Below, one piece after another: positions 62,998 through 64,000 of a stretch of 64,000 nucleotides of DNA. Under the pieces are notes generated by a model. The model did no database searches, was not told where the DNA came from, and worked only from the letters and a program-made list of their open reading frames with translations. Made by a program: the position numbers and the translations under genes. The stretch spans positions 309,501 through 373,500 of the forward strand of contig JAODUO010000553.1 of assembly GCA_025642075.2 (NCBI GenBank), written 5' to 3'. Every line of letters begins with the position of its first letter. Within the stretch, counting starts at the first letter, position 1. The DNA is from Ridgeia piscesae. Taxonomy: Eukaryota > Annelida > Polychaeta > Sabellida > Siboglinidae.

Positions 62998-63007
62998 GTA
63001 GGACAGG

Positions 63008-64000
63008 TATCAGTCCTCGGCTGTATCAGTCCTCGGCTGTATCAGTCCTCTGCTGTATCAGTCTTCCATTGTATCAGTCCTCTGCTGTATCAGTCCTCCG
63101 CTGAATAACTCCTCCGCTGTATCAGTCCTCCACTGTATCAGTCCTCTGCTGTATCAGTCCTCTGCTGTATCAGTCCTCCGTTGTATCAGTCCTCCGCTGT
63201 ATCAGTCCTTTGCTGTATAAGTCTTCCATTGTATCAGTCCTCGGCTGTATCAGTCCTCTGCTGTATCAGTCCTTGGCTGTATCAGTCCTCTGCTGTATCA
63301 GTCTTCCATTGTATCAGTCCTCTGCTGTATCAGTCATCAGCTGTATCAGTCCTCCACTGTATCAGTCCTCTGCTGTATCAGTCTTCCATTGTATCAGTCC
63401 TCTGCTGTATCAGTCTTCCATTGTATCAGTCCTCTGCTGTATCAGTCTTTCCTTGTATCAGTCCTCTGCTGTATCAGCCCTCAGGCTGTATTAGTCCTCG
63501 GCTGTATCAGTCCTCTGCTGTATCAGTCCTCGGCTGTATCAGTCCTCTGCTGTATCAGTCTTCCATTGTATCAGTCCTCGGCTGTATCAGTCCTCTGCTG
63601 TATCAGTCCTCAGCTGTATCAGTCCTCTGCTGTATCAGTCCTTCCTTGTATCAGTCCTCTGCTGTATCAGTCATCAGCTGTATCAGTCCTCCACTGTATC
63701 AGTCCTCTGCTGTATCAGTCTTCCATTGTATCAGTCCTCTGCTGTATCAGTCCTCAGCTGTATCAGTCTTCCATTGTATCAGTCCTCTGCTGTATCAGCC
63801 CTCGGCTGTATTAGTCCTCGGCTGTATCAGTCCTCTGCTGTATCAGTCCTCAGCTGTATCAGGCCTCCACTGTATCAGTCCTCTGCTGTATCAGTCCTCT
63901 GCTGTATCAGTCCTCTGCTGTATCAGTCCTCTGCTGTATCAGTCCTCCGCTGTATCAGTCCTCCGCTGTATCAGTCCTCCGCTATATCAGTCCTCCGCTG
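63008..64000 (+). repeat. 16-bp minisatellite, cut by window end
   Basis: About 62 copies of TATCAGTCCTCTGCTG with subtypes CCTCGGCTG, CTTCCATTG and CCTCCGCTG, starting 11 bp after exon 49. TATCAG in each unit is acceptor-like. Whether it derives from the next exon's acceptor cannot be seen, because that exon is outside. Confidence 0.93.

Overview
This is eukaryotic nuclear DNA holding the middle part of one gene on the + strand: PRKDC, the catalytic subunit of DNA-dependent protein kinase (DNA-PKcs), the PI3K-like kinase of non-homologous end joining. I located 49 internal exons between 501 and 62997. They carry about 6.5 kb of coding sequence (roughly 2,170 codons). They run collinearly with human DNA-PKcs as I recall it, from about residue 840 through the middle HEAT repeats, the 2056-type and ABCDE autophosphorylation regions, and into the FAT domain (about residue 3140). 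All exon junctions are GT/AG and agree in phase, except the 5' edge of exon 43, which lies in a noisy repeat. The true start, the kinase domain and the 3' end are outside the window. Exon numbers here are window numbers.

The organism is an invertebrate-type animal. A lophotrochozoan, perhaps a mollusc, is my guess from the moderate divergence from vertebrate DNA-PKcs, the tRNA-derived SINE and the pogo-like elements. The species cannot be fixed from the sequence.

About 90% of the window is intron, and most of that is tandem repeat. The outstanding feature is that many arrays are made from the gene's own splice junctions. Donor-type arrays start inside the 3' end of an exon and repeat [exon end + GTRAG...] into the intron (after exons 4, 5, 10, 24, 28, 29, 31, 33, 35, 36, 39, 40 and 44). 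Acceptor-type arrays repeat [...YAG + exon start] up to the real exon (before exons 4, 7, 19, 32, 38, 42, 43 and 44, probably 17 and 21, and weakly 2). The largest clear case is the 51-bp unit at 49.5-55.4 kb, about 115 copies of the start of exon 43. Its 17-codon period is open in the gene's reading frame. Another, after exon 24 (33 bp, 11 codons), is also open in frame. These two could give in-frame length variants of the protein; the others mostly create hundreds of decoy splice sites.

Other content: a 1.25-kb non-autonomous pogo/Tigger-like transposon (39522-40767), a smaller TA-flanked MITE-like element (47056-47719), two copies of a tRNA-derived SINE (29249-29420, 61939-62111), two LINE fragments (about 23.7-24.0 kb and 30.0-30.2 kb), a dispersed repeat pair (48.3 and 58.5 kb), a decayed duplicate of exon 6 (about 5.5-5.7 kb), ordinary micro- and minisatellites, and single-copy AT-rich intron. 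No other protein gene, tRNA gene or CRISPR array is supported. Very long open frames inside repeats (for example three overlapping frames of more than 2,100 codons at 16.1-22.9 kb) are repeat artefacts.
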